This document shows, piece after piece, positions 38,862-48,702 of a DNA stretch of 64,000 nucleotides. Source of the stretch: Legionella beliardensis (lineage in GTDB: Bacteria > Pseudomonadota > Gammaproteobacteria > Legionellales > Legionellaceae); assembly GCF_900452395.1 (NCBI RefSeq), contig NZ_UGNV01000001.1, positions 831,501 to 895,500 on the forward strand, read 5' to 3'. A program made the translations under genes and the position numbers. Every line of letters starts with the position of its first letter. Within the stretch, counting starts at the first letter, position 1. The notes beneath the pieces were generated by a model. It had not been told where the DNA came from and made no database searches. It saw only the letters and a list, made by a program, of their open reading frames with translations.

Positions 38862-39112
38862 AAAAGCTCCTTTCACGTAATTTAAAGAGTAGTTTCCATA
38901 GTTACCAACTATATTTAATCCGGGCTGCAAGTGCAAGCTTTGAACAGTTTAATGAGTTAAGAATTAATGTGCTCTTTTAAAAATCTTACATACATTCAAT
39001 TAAATAGTATGTTAAAAAAACAGTAAAATTGACATTTGTTTTTGAATAAAAACCCTAATAAAGATTTATTTTTTATAGGGCTTAAGCTAGCATGCTATAT
39101 ATACATATGGAG

Positions 39113-40192
39113 ATGGTAACATTGTTTAATTTTAATACTAAATGTCCTCCTGTTTTAGGAATAGATATAAGCTCAACGTCTATTAAAATTGTTGAAATAT
39201 CTGGAAGAGCAGGTCATCGTATTGTTGAAGGGTATGGCTATCAGATGTTGCCGCCTAGTGCTGTTGAAGGGCATACCATTAAAGATATTGATATTGTCAG
39301 TCAAACGATAAAAAATGTGATTGAGCGTAGCCGCTTAAAGAGTAAAGTTGCTGTATTGTCTGTGCCCGATTCACTGGTAATCAGTAAAGTTGTGCAGATT
39401 AATGAAGGATTGAATGACTCGGAAATTGAAGAATTAGTCATTATGGAAGCAGATAAATTTATTCCATTTCCAATTGAAGAAATTAATATTGATTTTGAAA
39501 TTATAGGTCATTCCGCCAGGAATACGGCCATGTTGAATGTACTGATTGTGGCATCACGTTCTGAAAATGTGACTACCCGTATAGAAGCAGCAACAAGAGC
39601 AGGTTTACAAGTTAAAATCATGGATGTAGAGTCTTTTGCAGTAGAAAGGGTGTGTCATATCTTATTAGAGCATTTACTTCCCCAAAGCGTAAATAAAATT
39701 ATTGCGGTTATTGATATTGGCGCATTGTTTGCCAATTTATATGTGTTACGCAATAATGAAATTATCTTCACACGGGAAGAGGAATTTGGCGGCAGCCACC
39801 TTACTAATGCTATTGAGCATCATTATAATATCTCACATGAAGAGGCTTTACGAATTGAGGCTCAACAACCTTTACCAGCAGATTATCATGAGGAAATTAT
39901 TATCCCCTTCATAGAAACATTAACCTTACACGTAAAACGTGCTTTACAATTTTTTTATTCTACAAGTAATTACACTACTGTTGACCAAATCATTTTAACA
40001 GGTGGGGTAACTAAATTGCCTAACTTAGTGCAAGCAATTGAACAAGAAATAAAAATACCTACTCTTGCGGCTAATCCTTTTAGCTATTTAAATTTAGGAA
40101 GAAAAATAAACGCTGAATACATTGCTAATGATGCTCCGTTTCTCATGATTTCTTGTGGATTAGCTTTAAGGAATATTGGTAAATCGCTATGA
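39113..40192 (+). CDS. pilM: Type IV pilus inner-membrane platform protein PilM
   Basis: This cytoplasmic actin-like ATPase-fold protein has about 359 residues. The phosphate-1 motif is VLGIDISSTSIKIVEI; KFIPFPIEEINIDFEI and QIILTGGVTKLPNL are PilM landmarks. It binds the PilN N-terminus and links the pilus motor to the alignment complex. The start is uncertain: ATGs at 39092, 39107 and 39113 and a TTG at 39122 are in frame. GGAG at 39109 best serves the TTG, while 39113 is the conservative choice. A consensus -35 (TTGACA, 39029) lies upstream without a good -10. Confidence 0.94.
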   Translation: MVTLFNFNTKCPPVLGIDISSTSIKIVEISGRAGHRIVEGYGYQMLPPSAVEGHTIKDIDIVSQTIKNVIERSRLKSKVAVLSVPDSLVISKVVQINEGLNDSEIEELVIMEADKFIPFPIEEINIDFEIIGHSARNTAMLNVLIVASRSENVTTRIEAATRAGLQVKIMDVESFAVERVCHILLEHLLPQSVNKIIAVIDIGALFANLYVLRNNEIIFTREEEFGGSHLTNAIEHHYNISHEEALRIEAQQPLPADYHEEIIIPFIETLTLHVKRALQFFYSTSNYTTVDQIILTGGVTKLPNLVQAIEQEIKIPTLAANPFSYLNLGRKINAEYIANDAPFLMISCGLALRNIGKSL

Positions 40193-40743
40193 CTGATATT
40201 AACCTATTACCTTGGCGAGAACGAAGGCGCGAGCAGGAAAAGAAAAAATTTCTGACCCTATTATTAGGTGCTACGTTTATCGGCATCGGTATTGTTATGC
40301 TTATAAATTATTATGTGCATGATTTAATTAATATTCAAACAGCAAGAAATCAGCGCCTACAAGATGAAATTAACACATTTAACCGACAAATTATCGAGAT
40401 AAAGCAACTTAAAGAGGTTAGAGCGGGTTTAATTTCGCGCATGAAAATAATTCAAGGCCTACAAGCGAGGCGGACTTTAACGGTCTATTTATTTGATGAG
40501 TTAATTAAAGTAGTTCCAGACGGGATTTATCTAACCCAGGTTACAAGAGAAGGTGATAAAGTCACGCTACAAGGTTATTCGGAATCAAATACGAATGTTT
40601 CTATCTTAATGCGTAATATTGAACGAAGTCCCTGGATTAAAGAGCCTGTATTAACGGAAATTAAAAAAAGCAAAGAAGCAACGACAGCTGTAAATAATGA
40701 ATTTATTCTAAGCTTTGTTCTTAAACCAAAAAATGCGCCATGA
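40189..40743 (+). CDS. pilN: Type IV pilus alignment protein PilN
   Basis: This bitopic inner-membrane protein has 184 residues. The cytoplasmic N-terminus is TDINLLPWRERRREQEKK, the conserved INLLPWR motif that binds PilM; one membrane helix is at about 23-43; the periplasmic part has a coiled coil and ferredoxin-like fold. It forms a complex with PilO and PilP. It overlaps pilM and pilO by 4 bases each. Confidence 0.95.
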   Translation: MTDINLLPWRERRREQEKKKFLTLLLGATFIGIGIVMLINYYVHDLINIQTARNQRLQDEINTFNRQIIEIKQLKEVRAGLISRMKIIQGLQARRTLTVYLFDELIKVVPDGIYLTQVTREGDKVTLQGYSESNTNVSILMRNIERSPWIKEPVLTEIKKSKEATTAVNNEFILSFVLKPKNAP

Positions 40744-41342
40744 TGAATAATTTTAACTTAAGTGAATTAACAATAGAAAACGCTGGTCAATGGCCATTAG
40801 TCGTTAAATATTTAGCAGCAGCGATACTTGCAGCTGCTATTATTGCTTTTGGCTATTTTTTGTTAATCAAGCCTAACCTCGCTACACGCGACAGCCTTTT
40901 AGCACAAGAAACAACCTTAAAAGAGGAATTTGAACGAAAACAACAATTAGCGGCTAATTTATTTGCTTATAGAAATCAGCTACAAGAAATGAATAAACGA
41001 TTTGGTGCGCTATTAAAGCAGCTACCTGCAGAAAATGAAATGCCAGGCTTACTGGAGGATATTTCAAAAACGGGTATAGCCAGTGGATTAACATTTGATA
41101 GATTTGCGCCTCAGCCTGAAGTAAAGCACGATTTTTATATTGAACTACCTATTAATATCGTTGTTGTAGGTAATTACCACCAATTGGCGGTGTTTATTAG
41201 TCGTATTATCCAAATGAGCCGAATTGTTACCTTACATGATTTTGAATTAAAGCCTCAGATGGATGAAAAGCAAAAAAAGCCTATCGGTGATTTATTGGTC
41301 ATGCAATTAACAGCAAAAATTTACAGATATAAGACTAAATGA
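40740..41342 (+). CDS. pilO: Type IV pilus alignment protein PilO
   Basis: The protein has 200 residues with one membrane helix (about 27-46), a coiled coil, then a periplasmic ferredoxin-like domain with LPAENEMPGLLEDISKTGIA, the PilO signature. It pairs with PilN and binds PilP. It starts ATGATG, overlapping pilN, and its stop overlaps pilP. Confidence 0.95.
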   Translation: MMNNFNLSELTIENAGQWPLVVKYLAAAILAAAIIAFGYFLLIKPNLATRDSLLAQETTLKEEFERKQQLAANLFAYRNQLQEMNKRFGALLKQLPAENEMPGLLEDISKTGIASGLTFDRFAPQPEVKHDFYIELPINIVVVGNYHQLAVFISRIIQMSRIVTLHDFELKPQMDEKQKKPIGDLLVMQLTAKIYRYKTK

Positions 41343-41848
41343 ATAAACTAGGATGTTTGATTTTATTATTGATTTTAATATTGACAGCTTGTTCATCTCC
41401 TCAGGACGATGATTTAGGACAATATATTGAGCAGGTTAAGGCGAAAAAAGCACGTCCAATTGAGCCTTTACCTACATTTGTGGTACCCAAAAAATTTATT
41501 TATCCTGAAAATGATAATCGTCGTAGTCCATTTAAACAGAAAGAAGTAGTCGTTGCGGTACCTGATCAATTAGCGCCGGACACGAAACGGCCAAAACAAC
41601 GTTTAGAGCAATTTCCACTTGATGCTTTAAAATTTGTTGGTACATTAGAACAAGGTTCTATCACGTGGGGTTTGATTAGCCTACCTAACGGCGAGATTGT
41701 GCGCGTCAGGCCAGGCGATTACATGGGAAAAAATTTTGGTCGCATACTGCGTATTACGGATACGGTCCTTGTCCTTGAAGAAACTATTCGGGCTGCAGGG
41801 AAGTGGCAGAAAAAACAAACCATCTTTAATTTAAATGCAGGGAAATAG
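41339..41848 (+). CDS. pilP: Type IV pilus lipoprotein PilP
   Basis: The protein has 169 residues with a lipoprotein signal peptide ending in the lipobox ILTAC (Cys18). A Pro/Lys-rich linker is followed by the beta-domain (PLDALKFVGTLEQGSITWGL) that contacts the secretin. It connects PilNO in the inner membrane with PilQ in the outer membrane. Its stop lies inside the region preceding the pilQ start. Confidence 0.95.
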   Translation: MNKLGCLILLLILILTACSSPQDDDLGQYIEQVKAKKARPIEPLPTFVVPKKFIYPENDNRRSPFKQKEVVVAVPDQLAPDTKRPKQRLEQFPLDALKFVGTLEQGSITWGLISLPNGEIVRVRPGDYMGKNFGRILRITDTVLVLEETIRAAGKWQKKQTIFNLNAGK

Positions 41849-41858
41849 GAGTTGCGTT

Positions 41859-43973
41859 TTGCATAGAATCATTTTAGTAGTTGCATTGCTTATTTGTTTT
41901 TGCAATCCCTTATTAGCTCAAGACAATACATTAGTTGGCTTAAAAGTAACGCCCTTGCCAAACGAACGAGTGAAAATAAATTTTATCTTTGCAAAGCCAA
42001 TCACAACCTTACCAACTAGCTTTATTACACAAAAGCCTGCACGCTTAGTTCTTGATTTTGCCAATGTCACCAACCAACTTGACGACACTGTGGTTTCTAA
42101 AAAAATTAATTTAGGTGCATTAAGTGATTATACTATTTTAGCAGTGGATAACCGTTTGCGTGCTGTTTTTAATTTATCAACATTAGCTATCTATTCAGGT
42201 TATGTGGCGGGTAAGGTTTATACGCTGACCTTGAGTGGTAAAACACCGCAAGTGTTTGAGCAGCGTAAGGAAGTATTTATTACAAATAGGCCGGTTAAAG
42301 CGCATTTTACGATTAATAATATTGATTTTCGTGGTACAGGTAAGCAAGCTGGTCGAGCGATTATTGATGTGTCTAGCAGCAGTGTTCCCGTTGAAGTAAG
42401 CCAAACAGGCAGGGAAGTGGTTATTAATTTTATTAGTACTCGCGTTCCTGGTCGCCTAATGAAGCGCTATGATGTTGCTGATTTTCAAAGCCCAGCCCAA
42501 CTCATGACGCTGCGTCAAGTTGGCAAAAATGCCCGGCTCGTGATTAAAAGTAAAGGCGATTATGGTCATTTTGCTTATCAAGTCAATAAACAACTTTTTG
42601 TGGATATTTTTCCTCTGACTGCAGAGGAAATTAGGCAGGCTAAGTTAAGAAAGCAAGTTTATACAGGCAAATCGCTATCGTTAAACTTCCAAGACATCTC
42701 TATTCGTGCTGTATTGCAGTTATTAGCTGATTTTAGTGGTTTTAACATCATTGTTAGCAATGCTGTTGAAGGTAAAATTACGCTGCGTTTACATGATGTG
42801 CCTTGGGATCAAGCGCTAGATATTATTCTTAAAACCAATAATCTAGATAAGAGACAAACGGGTAATATTATATTCGTAGCGCCGGCTAAAGAGTTATTAG
42901 ATAGAGAAAAAGCAGAACTTAAATCACAGCAAGAGGTTGTTAATTTAGTCCCATTGCGCTCGGAGTTGTTGCAGTTAAATTTTGCTAAAGCTGCAGATAT
43001 AGCTACCCTTTTAAAAGATAAAAATACTTCCCTTTTATCAAAAAGAGGCTCAGTAAGCGTTGATGAGCGCACTAATATGATTTGGATTCAAGATGTTGGT
43101 GAGCAAATTGAACGTGTTCGTGAGCTGATTAAACAATTGGATATTCCAGTTAAGCAGGTGCAAATTGAGGCGCGTATTGTGAACGTAACTCGGGAAGCCA
43201 TTAAAGATTTAGGCGTTCGTTTTGGTGTTTCTCGCCCCCCTCATTTAAGTGGAACATTAGAGGGCGCAAATCAGTTAGCCGCAGGCGTGCCACCAGCCGA
43301 GATAATTCCATTAGCTGATCGCTTAAATGTCGATTTGGCCGCACCTGCCGCTAATCCAGCGTCTATTGGAATTGCTTTAGCTAAACTTGGTGATGATGTT
43401 TTACTAGATTTAGAGCTATCAGCGTTAGAGAGTGAAGATAAGGCCGACATTATTGCTAGTCCACGTTTAATGACGACTAATCAACAATCAGCTATGATTG
43501 AGTCAGGTGAAGAAATTCCTTATCAAGAGGCGACTTCCAGTGGAGCTACAGCTGTAGCCTTTAAAAAAGCAGTGCTTAGCTTGAAAGTAACGCCACAAAT
43601 TACCCCGGATAATAAGATTCTGATGGACTTACAGATTAATCAAGACGCACCATCAGGTCGTTTGGTTAATGGTGTACCTGCTATTTTAACTAAGCAAATA
43701 CAAACGAATGTTTTAGTAAACAATGGCCAAACAGTCGTATTAGGTGGTATTTACAGACAAGATAAAAATAATACCATTAATCGAGTGCCTTTTTTAGGCG
43801 AATTACCAGGGCTTGGTATCTTATTTCGTAATAAACACTCTAGAATTAGAAATGAGGAGTTGCTCATTTTCATTACTCCAAGGATAATAACGGATAATTT
43901 ATCGATTATGACAGTGAATGGACAGGGTGTTGGTTTGGACAAATTTGGCAAGCCAATAGCTGTATATAAATAA
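41859..43973 (+). CDS. pilQ: Type IV pilus secretin PilQ
   Basis: This outer-membrane channel has 704 residues from TTG 41859. A signal peptide (about 1-21) is followed by two AMIN domains that bind peptidoglycan, an STN/N0 domain (LNFQDISIRAVLQLLADFSG), an N1 domain, and the C-terminal secretin domain (VQIEARIVNVTREAIKDLGV, TNVLVNNGQTVVLGGIY). I prefer TTG because GGAG lies seven bases upstream and the signal peptide then begins HRIILVVALL. ATG 41835, eight codons earlier, has no ribosome binding site. It is the last gene of pilMNOPQ. Confidence 0.95.
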   Translation: MHRIILVVALLICFCNPLLAQDNTLVGLKVTPLPNERVKINFIFAKPITTLPTSFITQKPARLVLDFANVTNQLDDTVVSKKINLGALSDYTILAVDNRLRAVFNLSTLAIYSGYVAGKVYTLTLSGKTPQVFEQRKEVFITNRPVKAHFTINNIDFRGTGKQAGRAIIDVSSSSVPVEVSQTGREVVINFISTRVPGRLMKRYDVADFQSPAQLMTLRQVGKNARLVIKSKGDYGHFAYQVNKQLFVDIFPLTAEEIRQAKLRKQVYTGKSLSLNFQDISIRAVLQLLADFSGFNIIVSNAVEGKITLRLHDVPWDQALDIILKTNNLDKRQTGNIIFVAPAKELLDREKAELKSQQEVVNLVPLRSELLQLNFAKAADIATLLKDKNTSLLSKRGSVSVDERTNMIWIQDVGEQIERVRELIKQLDIPVKQVQIEARIVNVTREAIKDLGVRFGVSRPPHLSGTLEGANQLAAGVPPAEIIPLADRLNVDLAAPAANPASIGIALAKLGDDVLLDLELSALESEDKADIIASPRLMTTNQQSAMIESGEEIPYQEATSSGATAVAFKKAVLSLKVTPQITPDNKILMDLQINQDAPSGRLVNGVPAILTKQIQTNVLVNNGQTVVLGGIYRQDKNNTINRVPFLGELPGLGILFRNKHSRIRNEELLIFITPRIITDNLSIMTVNGQGVGLDKFGKPIAVYK

Positions 43974-44044
43974 ACTTCTTGAATAATTAATAAGAAATTA
44001 ATAATAATTTGCAATTTTAATCGGAATGTACATCTACTTTTTTG

Positions 44045-44142
44045 TATACTTAGTGGTTAAATCATAATTTAATAAGAGATGCGCCTAAAGTTTTGGAGGA
44101 AAAGCAAAGTTCGGGCGGTTGTATGTCAATGTCAGCTTTAGG
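44045..44142 (+). promoter_or_regulatory. Possible aroK leader: -10 box and 7-bp inverted repeat
   Basis: A TATACT box at 44045-44050 is followed by a region with inverted arms CCTAAAG (44084-44090) and CTTTAGG (44136-44142). A 20-codon frame (ATG 44079 to TAG 44141) spans it but has no proper ribosome binding site. This may be the start of the aroK-aroB-damX transcript. The -35 is weak. Confidence 0.3.
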
Positions 44143-44207
44143 TATTACGTTAATCAAAAAGAATTGTTAAGGCAATTCTATCTTAGCAAAGAGGTATGTG
44201 ATCAAAA

Positions 44208-44735
44208 ATGAGCATAGTTAAAGTACGCAATATTTTCTTAATTGGGCCTATGGGAGCAGGAAAAAGCACTATTGGCCGTACTTTGGCAAAAGAGCTCAAA
44301 TTAGAGTTCTTTGATTCTGACGAAGTAATTGAAGAACGTGCAGGAGCCGATATTTCCTGGATATTTGATATTGAAGGGGAAGACGGTTTTCGACGACGTG
44401 AACAGAAAGTAATCGATGAGTTAACGCAAAAGACAAATATTGTCCTCGCTACCGGTGGTGGTGTGGTAATGACACCTGAGAACCGTAATGCTTTGGCTGG
44501 TCGAGGAACAGTTATTTATTTAAAAACATCATTGCAGCAGCAATTTGAGCGCACCAAACGTGACACGAAAAGGCCTTTGCTACAAACAGACGATCTAGAA
44601 GGACGTTTAGAAATGTTGCGTGATGAGCGCGAACCCTATTATGAAGAGTTAGCTGATATTAGCTTTGAAACGGATAAACTAACTGTTAAAGCAGTTGCTA
44701 ATAATATTATTAAATATATTTATGGCGAGCTCTGA
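44208..44735 (+). CDS. aroK: Shikimate kinase
   Basis: The product is 175 residues. The P-loop is [12 protein letters not shown], the shikimate-binding residues are in [13 protein letters not shown], the Walker B-like segment is LATGGGVV, and the lid is RDTKRPLL. It phosphorylates shikimate on the aromatic amino acid pathway. The pilQ-aroK-aroB-damX order is a classic gammaproteobacterial block. The last 14 bases overlap aroB. Confidence 0.96.
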   Translation: MSIVKVRNIFLIGPMGAGKSTIGRTLAKELKLEFFDSDEVIEERAGADISWIFDIEGEDGFRRREQKVIDELTQKTNIVLATGGGVVMTPENRNALAGRGTVIYLKTSLQQQFERTKRDTKRPLLQTDDLEGRLEMLRDEREPYYEELADISFETDKLTVKAVANNIIKYIYGEL

Positions 44736-45825
44736 GTTGCTTTATCAATTAAAGGTTAATTTACTACAACATGATTACCCTATTTTAATAGGAACTAACT
44801 TTTTAAAAGATAATGAATTATTGCCTGCTTATGTTAAATCTAAGCAAGTGATGATCATTACCAATCAAACGATTGCGCCTTTGTATTTAGAAGGTCTACA
44901 ACGCTTGTTTGCCGATAAGCAATGTGATTGTGTCATTCTTGCTGATGGTGAAGAATATAAAAATCAACAAAGCCTTTTTCAGATATTTGACACACTAATC
45001 GAAAAAAAGCATCATCGCGACACGACTATCATTGCATTAGGTGGTGGGGTAATTGGTGATATTGCGGGATTTGCGGCATCTGCGTATCAGCGTGGCGTTG
45101 ACTTTATTCAAGTTCCTACGACATTGCTAGCTCAGGTTGATGCATCAGTAGGTGGAAAAACTGCTATTAATCATCCACAAGGTAAAAATATGATTGGCAG
45201 TTTTTATCAACCAAATGCCGTAGTTATTGACGTTGCTGTTTTAAATACGCTACCTATACGAGAATTTCGGGCAGGCTTTGCTGAAGTCATTAAATATGCC
45301 ATTTTAGAAGGCGGGGATTTTTTTTCTAATGTAAGGCATGCTTTAAAAAAAGGCTTGTCCAGAAACTCGCCTGAACTTGCTGAGATTATTTATCAGTGCT
45401 GCCAAATCAAAGCAAATTATGTGCAAAAGGATGAACGTGAATCAGGCCTTAGAGCCTTACTAAATTTAGGCCATACCATAGGGCATGCCTTAGAAGCTTA
45501 TACACAGTATAAGCGCTGGCTGCATGGCGAAGCAGTAGGTATAGGTTTATATTGTGCTGCTTTATTATCTCATCAGCTAGGGGAGTTAAGCTTGCAGGCT
45601 GTGGAAGAAATAGACGAGTTATTAACATTAGCGAATTTACCTAGACGAATACCAAAAGATATTAATCTGGAGCATTTACAAATGTTGTTAGCAACAGACA
45701 AAAAAATTAAGAATAATACGTTGCGCTTTATTGTGATTAAAGGAATTGGCAATTGCTCTCTTGCAACTAACATTAATGGATTAATGATTCAACAAGTGAT
45801 GGTTAGCGCAGTTGAGGGAGAATAA
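44722..45825 (+). CDS. aroB: 3-dehydroquinate synthase
   Basis: The product is 367 residues from ATG 44722. Motifs: [10 protein letters not shown], the NAD-binding [35 protein letters not shown], and metal ligands in [12 protein letters not shown] and [10 protein letters not shown]. It converts DAHP to 3-dehydroquinate. The frame opens earlier (44695), but the start inside the aroK end is usual. A TTG at 44737 with GGCGAG upstream is another possibility. Confidence 0.95.
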   Translation: MASSELLYQLKVNLLQHDYPILIGTNFLKDNELLPAYVKSKQVMIITNQTIAPLYLEGLQRLFADKQCDCVILADGEEYKNQQSLFQIFDTLIEKKHHRDTTIIALGGGVIGDIAGFAASAYQRGVDFIQVPTTLLAQVDASVGGKTAINHPQGKNMIGSFYQPNAVVIDVAVLNTLPIREFRAGFAEVIKYAILEGGDFFSNVRHALKKGLSRNSPELAEIIYQCCQIKANYVQKDERESGLRALLNLGHTIGHALEAYTQYKRWLHGEAVGIGLYCAALLSHQLGELSLQAVEEIDELLTLANLPRRIPKDINLEHLQMLLATDKKIKNNTLRFIVIKGIGNCSLATNINGLMIQQVMVSAVEGE

Positions 45826-45829
45826 CGAT

Positions 45830-47215
45830 ATGTTATCTAGTTCCAATGCAGCTATATCACCTACTGAATCAGTCAATACGTTACTATATAAGCCTAATAA
45901 CTGGCTTGCCAAGATTAATTTTATTAATCATCTCATATTATTTAATGATTTGATGATTGTTGTCATGGCTGAACAAGGTGGCGGAAAAACAGCGTTCATC
46001 CAATTATTACAAGAGGGTTTAAGTGCCGAAATAAGTGCCTATACTGTCGATGCTAAAGTTCCTTTAGCAGAAGCGCAGACCTTAACACAAATTGAGAAGT
46101 TTTGTCATTTACCGGCTAGTTCTGAGCCGCAATTAAGTGATTTAGTCGAAAAAATCAATACGCTTAAAAAACATATCTTAATCATTATTGATAATGCACA
46201 TTGCCTAAGGGAAGATTTTTTAAAAAACTTGCTGCATGAAGTGAAAAAATATAGAAATAATTTTTTCCATGTTTGCTTAGCATCCGATTTTTCGCTTAAT
46301 CCCCTTTTAAATGTATTGCATGGCGATACATTTAAAGACTTAATTCACACGATTGATTTGGGTCTGTTAAGCAAGCAAGAGACTAAAGAATATTTATTGA
46401 AAAAATTACCTGTCTCTACCAAAGGGTTAAATAAACAGTTAACCGATAAAATTTTAAATGAATTTTATGATTTAACCAGTGGTTGTATTGCTCAAATTAA
46501 TACACATTTGGCTTCTTTCTTTAATTTAAATAAGACAAATTACTCATTTTTAACTAAGCGTTTACCGGTTATTACAAGTTTATTTTTACTGCTTTTAGCT
46601 ATGACTTATTTAGGCCAGGCAAAGATTAAATCTAATTCCCCAGCAGCAAGTTATGCTGACTTGACTAAGGGAAATGGTACTATAAAAAGTAATCTAATCA
46701 GACATAATGATATAAAATTAGATAGTAAGCTGCTTGCTATCCCTATTAATCATGAACAAGAAAGTTTGCCACTCCAGGAAGAAAGGACAAAAACTGTAAC
46801 TGCAACGGCGCTTGACCAGCACCATCAAGAGTTCGTAACTGTTAATGAAAGCACAATAGCCAGTGCTATTTTCCCAGAAGAAATCGCTGAAACGGTATTA
46901 GAATCATCTTTATTGGCAATAGATGAGGTTTTTAAGCAATCTAATTTGGCAAAAACCACAGCCGAGCAGCAATTAGAAAATTTTTATACTATCCAACTAT
47001 TAGCAGGAGCTGATAAAGAAGGTTTAAATCACTTTCTAAGGAAGCAGCCCATTCAAGGGACAACAATAAATCACCTAAAACGACGAGGTAAAGATTGGTT
47101 TGTTCTGACTTTGGGTGAATATAGTCAATCTAATCAAGCCAAAATTGCCTTACAACAGTTACCGCCTGAGCTTAGGAAACTAAAACCATGGGTTAGAGCG
47201 TTACCTAGAAAGTAG
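45830..47215 (+). CDS. damX: DamX-like cell-division protein with SPOR domain
   Basis: The product is 461 residues from ATG 45830 (GGGAG nine bases upstream). The N-terminal half is an AAA-like ATPase domain (AEQGGGKTAFIQLL as P-loop, HILIIIDNAHCL as Walker B). One membrane helix lies at about 245-263, then a low-complexity periplasmic linker, then a C-terminal SPOR domain (FYTIQLLAGADKEGLNHFL onward) that binds denuded septal glycans. DamX marks division sites in E. coli. The P-loop departs from the strict GxxxxGKT. It is the last gene of the aroKB block. Confidence 0.92.
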   Translation: MLSSSNAAISPTESVNTLLYKPNNWLAKINFINHLILFNDLMIVVMAEQGGGKTAFIQLLQEGLSAEISAYTVDAKVPLAEAQTLTQIEKFCHLPASSEPQLSDLVEKINTLKKHILIIIDNAHCLREDFLKNLLHEVKKYRNNFFHVCLASDFSLNPLLNVLHGDTFKDLIHTIDLGLLSKQETKEYLLKKLPVSTKGLNKQLTDKILNEFYDLTSGCIAQINTHLASFFNLNKTNYSFLTKRLPVITSLFLLLLAMTYLGQAKIKSNSPAASYADLTKGNGTIKSNLIRHNDIKLDSKLLAIPINHEQESLPLQEERTKTVTATALDQHHQEFVTVNESTIASAIFPEEIAETVLESSLLAIDEVFKQSNLAKTTAEQQLENFYTIQLLAGADKEGLNHFLRKQPIQGTTINHLKRRGKDWFVLTLGEYSQSNQAKIALQQLPPELRKLKPWVRALPRK

Positions 47216-47228
47216 GAGATAAAAATGG

Positions 47229-47284
47229 GTACCGTGGTTAAGATCAAAGCGCGGTACGTTGGGCTAAACGCAGTGCAGCCCAAC
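47229..47284. terminator. Two adjacent hairpins after damX
   Basis: GTACCG (47229-47234) pairs with CGGTAC (47252-47257). Directly after it GTTGGGCT (47258-47265) pairs with AGCCCAAC (47277-47284). They lie between damX and a convergent gene and probably limit read-through. There is no T tract, so they may be a dispersed palindromic repeat rather than a true terminator. Confidence 0.5.
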
Positions 47285-47332
47285 AAGATTCAGAATAACC
47301 TACCAGAGCTGCTTTGGTTTAATAACAATCTA

Positions 47333-48046
47333 TTAAGGCTTAAATGAAGCCTGGTTGCAGGTTAATTCATCGGTTACTTCGTTACCATAATTTGCCATTA
47401 ATTTTTCTAGCTCCTTTTTATTACACTCTGCTGTTAATTTTTCTAACTCCTCTTTTTTTTCTTGAAAATTATCTTTAAAGGTTAGATGTGCATTATCTAA
47501 AATAAGGGTTTGCTTAGGAAGCACGCCAGAAAATATAGTGACTTTATGTGTCGTATGATTAAAAATAATACTTTTAGTTTGTAAAGTGTCGTCCAGCGCA
47601 AGTTGATTGTAATTATCGTGATAACTGGCAGTAATTTTTATATTTTGTGAGGATAGATAAGCTGCTATAGCATCAAACAAACGTTGCTCCCCACCAATTA
47701 GGATTGCTTCATAAGTATCCACTGGTAGCGGGCTATCTTTTAAATAACCCATTATCTCTTTAAAATCATCATTAAGCAGATTTCTTGGGCCGGAAGGTAA
47801 AATATATTCTATGCTATTAAAATGTCCAAAAAAATAGGTGGTATTCGATTTCGAGTAGATAATAAAAATACAGCAACTACATACGTCTCGTGTTTCTGAG
47901 CTAACGCCATTTAAAATTTTATACGCTGGAAAACTAATCACTTCTATTTCTTGAAAATTTTTTCTTTCCGATTCGTATTTTTCGAGAGCGTTATTTCGTA
48001 AGCTTCGAATGCTGATGGTTGAGCTTAAGTCAGTTTTCTTAAACAT
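47333..48046 (-). CDS. CheD-like protein (putative Cys-His deamidase fold), orphan
   Basis: The protein is soluble, 237 residues. Residues 45-85 match the CheD active-site region: Thr52, Cys58 and His75 have exactly the spacing of CheD Thr21, Cys27 and His44 (6 and 17 residues). The second CheD motif is echoed by EAILIGGEQRLFDAIAAYL followed by QNIKITASYHDN and SIIFNHTTHKVTI. CheD deamidates glutamines in chemoreceptors; the same fold is used by toxins such as CNF1. No chemotaxis genes lie nearby. The C-terminus is Glu/Lys-rich (KKEELEKL), like the E-block of Dot/Icm substrates. The assignment is mine from pattern spacing and needs a profile search. Confidence 0.65.
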   Translation of the reverse strand: MFKKTDLSSTISIRSLRNNALEKYESERKNFQEIEVISFPAYKILNGVSSETRDVCSCCIFIIYSKSNTTYFFGHFNSIEYILPSGPRNLLNDDFKEIMGYLKDSPLPVDTYEAILIGGEQRLFDAIAAYLSSQNIKITASYHDNYNQLALDDTLQTKSIIFNHTTHKVTIFSGVLPKQTLILDNAHLTFKDNFQEKKEELEKLTAECNKKELEKLMANYGNEVTDELTCNQASFKP

Positions 48047-48114
48047 CTTATGACTACTTTATAATATATGTGTCCTAGTTTAAGCCACAAAGCTTAAGAT
48101 TATATTAAATATAT

Positions 48115-48699
48115 TTAATTAGGAATCAGCTGTATTCTATCTCGGCGATGGTTTCTTAAAGCTTTAAGCCAGCTGAAATAGCCATAGCTAGCCATGATTG
48201 TGTAGATAAGCATTAACAAAACATGAAAGGGAATGTGCTTTTGTAAGTATAAATACGCATAAAGCGCATCAGTAATAAACCAAATTAGCCAAGTTGTTAT
48301 AATTTTATGACACATAAGCCATTGGCCTGCCAAACTTAGAGCCGTTGTTAGCGCATCAAGCGCTGCTACGTTCGAGTTAGTGAACGCCGTTAAAATGAAA
48401 AAGATAATCATAAAAAGCGCTAAAATTGCTATACCTAGCGTAAACCATTGCTTCTCTTTTAAGACAAGAATAGGTTTATTAGTGCTGGTAATGGGGCGCT
48501 GCCATTGGAGCCAACCATAGCAAGTCGTGATAAAGTAAAATGATTCTAAGAGCATGTCAGAATAAATGCCCTTTTGCCAGTAAAGCCAACCATTTAAGCT
48601 TGTAGCCACCAGACTGATTAGCCAACCGCGGCTATTTAAACGAATAAAATAATAAGTAGCTAAAAATGAGGTCAATGCACCAACAATATCTAAGAACAT
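48115..48699 (-). CDS. pnuT: PnuT-type thiamine transporter (PnuC family)
   Basis: The product is 194 residues with about seven membrane helices. The family motif LYWQKGIYSDMLLESFYFIT appears near residue 40, and the second half-motif TTWLIWFITDALYAYLYLQK contains the conserved substrate-binding Trp/Asn-type positions. PnuC-family facilitators import nicotinamide riboside or thiamine; the TPP riboswitch directly upstream points to thiamine. ATG 48699 is chosen because the longer frame (to 48810) would translate the riboswitch. Confidence 0.9.
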   Translation of the reverse strand: MFLDIVGALTSFLATYYFIRLNSRGWLISLVATSLNGWLYWQKGIYSDMLLESFYFITTCYGWLQWQRPITSTNKPILVLKEKQWFTLGIAILALFMIIFFILTAFTNSNVAALDALTTALSLAGQWLMCHKIITTWLIWFITDALYAYLYLQKHIPFHVLLMLIYTIMASYGYFSWLKALRNHRRDRIQLIPN

Positions 48700-48702
48700 C
48701 AC

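Noticed and set aside
39029-39060. Perfect -35 TTGACA upstream of pilM
   Set aside because: No acceptable -10 at 16-18 bases, so not listed as a promoter.
44096-44120. Segment resembling the RNase P RNA P4 region (GGAGGAAAAGCAAAGTTCGGGC)
   Set aside because: The true rnpB is at 13145-13505 with all conserved parts; this one lacks the closing helix and the 3' conserved segment.
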